This document shows positions 60,686-64,000 of a DNA stretch of 64,000 nt, one piece after another; the first letter of the stretch is position 1, and each line of letters starts with the position of its first letter. The position numbers were made by a program, and so were the translations under genes. Below the pieces are notes generated by a model that worked only from the letters and a program-made list of their open reading frames with translations, made no database searches and was not told the DNA's origin. The DNA is from Paenibacillus_AB hodogayensis (GTDB lineage: Bacteria; Bacillota; Bacilli; Paenibacillales; NBRC-103111), in contig NZ_BAAAYO010000008.1 in NCBI RefSeq assembly GCF_039536325.1, positions 248,001-312,000 on the forward strand. The letters are read 5' to 3'.

Positions 60686-61741
60686 TTACGGAGCTTCTGC
60701 CGGAAGAACACGCACCGTAGCTCCTTCAAAGAACGAGCCCTGCAACAAAATATGCTCGTAGGGCTGATGCGGATTGGCTAGACGCCAGAGCATGCGCTCC
60801 GCTGCTCTTATGCCGCTTTCCCGAATGCGGATCACCGGTCGCGACAGCTCGGGCATATGCGGCTCCTCCATATGATGCATACTGATGAGCGAGATGTCCT
60901 CGGGAATGCGCTTGCCCACCACGCTGCACGCATGATAAATCCAGGCCAGGTCGGTTTTGACTCCGCACAGTAACGCCGTCGGCTGATGAAGCCGCAGCTT
61001 CTCGATAAATTGTGTGTTCCATTGCGACTGATTGTCGTAGGCCACCATCTGGTCCTCCGGGCGGAACGACAGTCCAGCCTCAGCCATCGCCTGCCCGAAC
61101 GCTTGCCAGCGGATGACAAACCCCCGATGTCCCTCCATCCGTCCCACATACATGATGTTGCGGTGTCCGTTGGCATGCAGATAACGCACCGACTGGTGAA
61201 CAGCCGTCCCGACATCCCAGGCAATGCTGTCCACCGCGGCTGCCGACCCCGGAAAATTAATTAGAATGCGCGGCACCCGCTTTGCCAGCAGGCGTTTCTC
61301 CTGAAGCTGCCCGACCATCGGCGCAATAAACAGGCCGTCCATGTAATCCAGCGGATGCAGGGCCTCCCATTCGTCGTAGCTACTGCCTTCCGGAAAAACG
61401 TAAGGGACGACAATCGTCTCCATCGCATGCCCGTATTCGGCTAGTTTGCTCTGCAAGCCTCCGATAATGAGTTGATTGATCTCCATCGCCACCGAACGGT
61501 CCGGAATGATGAGCGCAAACCGGTACGGTTTGCCTGCGGTATAGAGCGGCACGCGCTCCATCGCATGAACCCGCTCCTGATCCTTGGTCCGGTAGCCCGC
61601 CTCCTGAGCCCGCCGGATCACTTCATTACGCGTATCCTCCGACATGCCGGGTAATCCGCGTAATGCCTTGGACACGGTATGCACAGACAACCCCAACTGC
61701 TTCGACAAGTCTCTCAAAGTTATGCTTTTCCTTTTCCTCAC
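60686..61741 (-). CDS. LacI-family transcriptional regulator
   Basis: This 351-residue regulator has a LacI-type helix-turn-helix at residues 8-27 (TLRDLSKQLGLSVHTVSKAL), a hinge near 45-60, and a periplasmic-binding-protein-like sugar sensor. The latter includes RFALIIPDRSVAMEINQLIIGGLQ, MDGLFIAPMVGQLQ and EDISLISMHHMEEPHMPELSR. The start is GTG at 61741 behind AGGAGAGG. It is divergent from a sugar-binding lipoprotein gene, and two cre-like sites lie in the shared upstream region. The ligand is unknown. Confidence 0.92.
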   Translation of the reverse strand: MRKRKSITLRDLSKQLGLSVHTVSKALRGLPGMSEDTRNEVIRRAQEAGYRTKDQERVHAMERVPLYTAGKPYRFALIIPDRSVAMEINQLIIGGLQSKLAEYGHAMETIVVPYVFPEGSSYDEWEALHPLDYMDGLFIAPMVGQLQEKRLLAKRVPRILINFPGSAAAVDSIAWDVGTAVHQSVRYLHANGHRNIMYVGRMEGHRGFVIRWQAFGQAMAEAGLSFRPEDQMVAYDNQSQWNTQFIEKLRLHQPTALLCGVKTDLAWIYHACSVVGKRIPEDISLISMHHMEEPHMPELSRPVIRIRESGIRAAERMLWRLANPHQPYEHILLQGSFFEGATVRVLPAEAP

Positions 61742-62012
61742 CGCTTATCCTCTCCTCCACGCCCACCTCAAGCGGCGAAGCCGCGCGTCTTGAATTGTCC
61801 GTTACTGTGAACCTCTCCATTTAAAATGTAACTAATTTTCAACTAGAAGAAAAGCTTTTTTTACATTTAAAATGAAATAGAATCAATTTGTCGACAAACT
61901 GTGCAGGGGGTATGCGGCCAAGTGCCGCAGCAGCAAACGAGAAAAGGAGGTATTGCTTCATTTGTTCTGCGCTCGCAGCTGAAGATGCGTATCGTATTTC
62001 AGAGATGTTTAT

Positions 62013-62046
62013 AGATAGCGTTTTCACTGATGTGTTAGCGCTTACC
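62013..62046 (+). promoter_or_regulatory. Two cre/LacI-type operator-like sites, 20 bp apart
   Basis: AGATAGCGTTTTCA (62013-62026) and TGTTAGCGCTTACC (62033-62046) each differ from the consensus TGWAANCGNTNWCA at two positions and have their central CG dinucleotides exactly 20 bases apart, so both would lie on the same face of the helix. They are 99-130 bases upstream of the solute-binding protein start. They could bind CcpA or the divergent LacI-type protein. The rest of the 403-base gap 61742-62144 shows two copies of CATTTAAAATG (61818-61828, 61864-61874). Confidence 0.5.
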
Positions 62047-62144
62047 CGCATCCGGAGGTCAGCGAGTCGGCACCTGTACGCGCCCGACATGTCCATGCAA
62101 GCTCTCGGCATTGCCATCATCTTCATTGCTCAGGAGGTTCATCC

Positions 62145-63467
62145 ATGCACAACTCATACAAACGAATCGGTCTGCTGCTCGCTTCCGCTGCGGCTGCCGT
62201 ATCCTTGGCCGCTTGCAACAGCGGCTCAAAGGAAAGTCAAGGGCAATCCGAAAAGCAGCAGCCCACTGCGCCCAAGGAAGTAGAACTCGTGCTGTATTCG
62301 GACGTGGGCGACCCGGAAGAGGAGATCAACCGCGTCTATATCGAGCCGCTGCAAAAAAAATACCCGCATATCAAAATGAAGTACATCCGGGCTGCGGCCA
62401 ACAGCGGAACGACCATGACGGATATGTTGGCCAGCAACACCAAATTCGATATTTTTTACCACGGCCGCGGCCCGTTCGAAGAAAAACTGGAAGAGTTCAA
62501 TCTCATGTTCGACATGACGGAGCTCGCCCGCAAGCATCAGATCGATCTCAACCAGTTGGAGCCGACAGCCGTCCAATCCATCAAAGATGCGTTCGGCGGC
62601 AAATTGTACGGGGTCCCGGTCACGCTGAACAGCTTGCTCGTCTACTACAACAAAACGCTGTTTGACCAGTTCGGTGTCCCTTATCCGAAGGACGGACTGA
62701 CTTGGGAAGAAACCTTCGATCTGGCCAAACGCCTGACCCGCTCGGACGGCGAACGTCAGGTGTACGGCTTCGGCATGAACGGCACCGCCCAGTTTGTCGG
62801 CATGAGCTCGCTGCCGGCTCCGTTTGTGGACGGCAAGACGAATCAGCCGTCGATCAACAGTGATCCGCGCTGGCAAAAGCTGTTCCAGACGGTATTCGCC
62901 AATCCGGTGATGACCGAGACGTTCGCGCTTGCCAAGAAGCTTCCGAACTGGGCATCGTTCAGCAAGGAGCATGAGCTGGCAATGATTTTGTTCACGGCCT
63001 CCGTTCCGAATGCGTTCGAAGCCGAACTGAAGGCCATGAACTGGGACATGGTCGCGATGCCAGTGTTTAAGGATGCGCCCAAAGTCGGCTCCCGCACCAA
63101 TCCGATTTATTTCGGCGTCACCTCGCTCTCAAAAAATCCGGATGCCGCAATGGAAGCCATCAAATTCTGGACATCCAACGAATATCAGCTTGAGATGTCG
63201 AAGACCGGCAAACTGATGGCATCGACAAGCAAAGAAGTCAGGGACGCGCTTGGCAAAGAGTCGGCTTTCCCGGACAAAAACTGGGGGGCGATCACGTACT
63301 ATCCGTTCACGCAGCTGGCCCCGCTGACCAAGTTTGACAACAAAGTGCGCTCTGTATACACGAAGCATTTGAACACGCTTCTCGCCGGTCAAGCCGACCT
63401 GAACACCGCAATGCGGCTGATGGAAGAAGAAGCTCAGCAAGTCATCAAGGAAGAACTGAGCAAATAA
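62145..63467 (+). CDS. ABC transporter sugar-binding lipoprotein
   Basis: This 440-residue family 1 solute-binding protein has a signal peptide with lipobox LAAC (modified Cys24), so it is a lipid-anchored surface receptor. The body contains VELVLYSDVGDPEEEIN, the KLYGVPVTLNSLLVYYNKTLFDQFGVPYP segment and PDAAMEAIKFWTSNEYQ, all typical of carbohydrate receptors. The start follows AGGAGGTTCATCC. No permease or ATPase gene follows in the window, so its membrane partners must be elsewhere. Regulation by the divergent LacI-type protein is probable. Confidence 0.93.
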   Translation: MHNSYKRIGLLLASAAAAVSLAACNSGSKESQGQSEKQQPTAPKEVELVLYSDVGDPEEEINRVYIEPLQKKYPHIKMKYIRAAANSGTTMTDMLASNTKFDIFYHGRGPFEEKLEEFNLMFDMTELARKHQIDLNQLEPTAVQSIKDAFGGKLYGVPVTLNSLLVYYNKTLFDQFGVPYPKDGLTWEETFDLAKRLTRSDGERQVYGFGMNGTAQFVGMSSLPAPFVDGKTNQPSINSDPRWQKLFQTVFANPVMTETFALAKKLPNWASFSKEHELAMILFTASVPNAFEAELKAMNWDMVAMPVFKDAPKVGSRTNPIYFGVTSLSKNPDAAMEAIKFWTSNEYQLEMSKTGKLMASTSKEVRDALGKESAFPDKNWGAITYYPFTQLAPLTKFDNKVRSVYTKHLNTLLAGQADLNTAMRLMEEEAQQVIKEELSK

Positions 63468-63497
63468 GGAACATCAAAGAAATAACGCACCTGCCTG

Positions 63498-63537
63498 ATG
63501 GCAACCGGACCGATATCAGTGAAAGGCCGGTTGCCAT
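63498..63537 (+). repeat. 11-bp inverted repeat after the binding-protein gene
   Basis: ATGGCAACCGG (63498-63508) and CCGGTTGCCAT (63527-63537) pair perfectly over eleven bases with an 18-base loop, 30 bases after the stop. No T run follows, so it may protect the 3' end of the mRNA rather than terminate. Confidence 0.55.
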
Positions 63538-63616
63538 ACAGGATGGTAACTTTGTTGATGCTCATTGATGCTTCTAACGGATGAGTTTGGCTACGACTGC
63601 TCCTAGAGAGACGCCG

Positions 63617-63656
63617 ACCGCCCCATTGCTAGAATGGGACAGCGGTGTTTTTTTTA
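63617..63656 (+). terminator. Terminator of the binding-protein gene
   Basis: ACCGC..CCATT pairs with AATGG..GCGGT (63617-63646) around GCTAG with small internal bulges, and eight T residues follow on the plus strand. It lies about 150 bases after the stop codon and follows the hairpin at 63498. Confidence 0.75.
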
Positions 63657-63672
63657 TTTTGCCAAAATGTCC

Positions 63673-63712
63673 AAAGACGCTTCCCACCTTCACAATGGTT
63701 GGAAGCGTCTTT
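63673..63712 (-). terminator. Hairpin downstream of the surface-protein gene
   Basis: AAAGACGCTTCC (63673-63684) and GGAAGCGTCTTT (63701-63712) form twelve perfect pairs. On the minus strand GGACATTTTGG follows, so the T run is short. It lies 30 bases after the stop of the minus-strand gene at the window edge. Confidence 0.5.
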
Positions 63713-63741
63713 GCATCTCATTCCAGAGTTAAGCTTGTTCT

Positions 63742-64000
63742 TCAGTTCGGCGATGACGCCAGCGACTCGATTCGAATCGTCCTCAAGCGAATCGGTTCCG
63801 CATAAGTGGCATAGGTCACACTGCGGTACTCCAGCAAGTGAACGCCGACCGTCTCCAACTGAAGCGGCTGGCTGTACGACGTCCATGCTCCTCCGTTCAT
63901 GCGGTAGACCGTATCGGTGACGCTGGAACCGTATACCGAAAGCGTCACGGTGACCGGTCCGACATATGCACCGCCTGCGTCCGGCCCTGCCGCTGCCGAA
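63742..64000 (-). CDS. C-terminal end of a probable surface/secreted protein (OmpL47-like beta domain)
   Basis: Only the last 86 codons are in the window; the frame is open to the edge, so an internal GTG at 63948 is not the start. The text TDTVYRMNGGAWTSYSQPLQLETVGVHLLEYRS is like the repeating Ig-type domain (OmpL47/Big-type) found at the C-terminus of large extracellular enzymes, where VEYRVNGG and HTVEYRA recur. The enzyme type cannot be told from this end. It is convergent with the binding-protein gene, consistent with a carbohydrate-use locus, though that is inference. Confidence 0.65.
   Translation of the reverse strand, partial: SAAAGPDAGGAYVGPVTVTLSVYGSSVTDTVYRMNGGAWTSYSQPLQLETVGVHLLEYRSVTYATYAEPIRLRTIRIESLASSPN

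Noticed and set aside
61888..62283. 131-codon plus-strand frame upstream of and into the binding-protein gene
   Set aside because: It overlaps the lipoprotein start in another frame and covers the operator-like sites; no ribosome site matches a start codon.
63660..63680. Short text resembling part of a magnesium (M-box) riboswitch
   Set aside because: Only one segment resembles it; the sequence is one arm of a simple hairpin and none of the other conserved parts are present.

Overview
The window looks like a chromosomal segment of a moderately GC-rich Firmicute of the Paenibacillaceae (Paenibacillus, Cohnella or a close relative). The basis is gene order and protein sequence recalled from Bacillus and Paenibacillus: a fla/che operon behind hslVU-codY, sucCD-dprA-topA-trmFO upstream, the rnc-smc-ftsY-ylxM-ffh-rpsP cluster, a FapR-controlled fatty acid operon and YlbJ/YlbL/TmcAL genes. 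No database search was run. Most genes lie on the minus strand, so each operon reads from high to low coordinates.

Layout from high to low coordinate. 57.5-64 kb is accessory: the 3' end of a surface protein, an orphan sugar-binding lipoprotein with a divergent LacI-type regulator, a LexA-controlled Y-family polymerase with a partner of unknown function, and a small ORF of unknown function. 51.7-57.5 kb holds rsmD-coaD, ylbJ, a SepM-like protease, tmcAL, yceD and rpmF. 45-51.5 kb is fapR-plsX-fabH-fabD-fabG-acpP-fabF, with an array of 39-bp palindromic repeats between acpP and fabF. 31-45 kb is rnc, smc, ftsY, rbsK, csaA, ylxM, ffh, rpsP, khpA, rimM, trmD, rplS, lepB, rbgA and rnhB: RNA processing, SRP export, chromosome condensation and ribosome assembly. 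28.4-31.1 kb is ylqG-ylqH-yraN; the first two resemble flagellar export proteins. comM is the plus-strand gene at 26.7-28.3 kb. 19-26 kb is sucCD-dprA-topA-trmFO. 16-19 kb is hslVU-codY, and no xerC is found where Bacillus has one. 1-16 kb is a nearly complete flagellar operon, flgB to fliQ, cut by the window edge.

How it fits together: the flagellar genes build the rod, MS ring, C ring, export ATPase complex, hook cap, hook and export gate in operon order. The fab operon makes acyl chains under FapR feedback, through a FapR operator ahead of fapR. CodY couples GTP and branched-chain amino acid status to transcription. The SOS cassette and the LacI/solute-binding-protein locus look like later additions.

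Starts were placed by Shine-Dalgarno spacing and family length. Many are TTG or GTG. Functions rest on recognised motifs and synteny. The least explained items are the 39-bp array, the HslV N-terminus, the partner of the SOS polymerase, and the leader-like hairpins and small ORFs at 57.9-58.3 kb.
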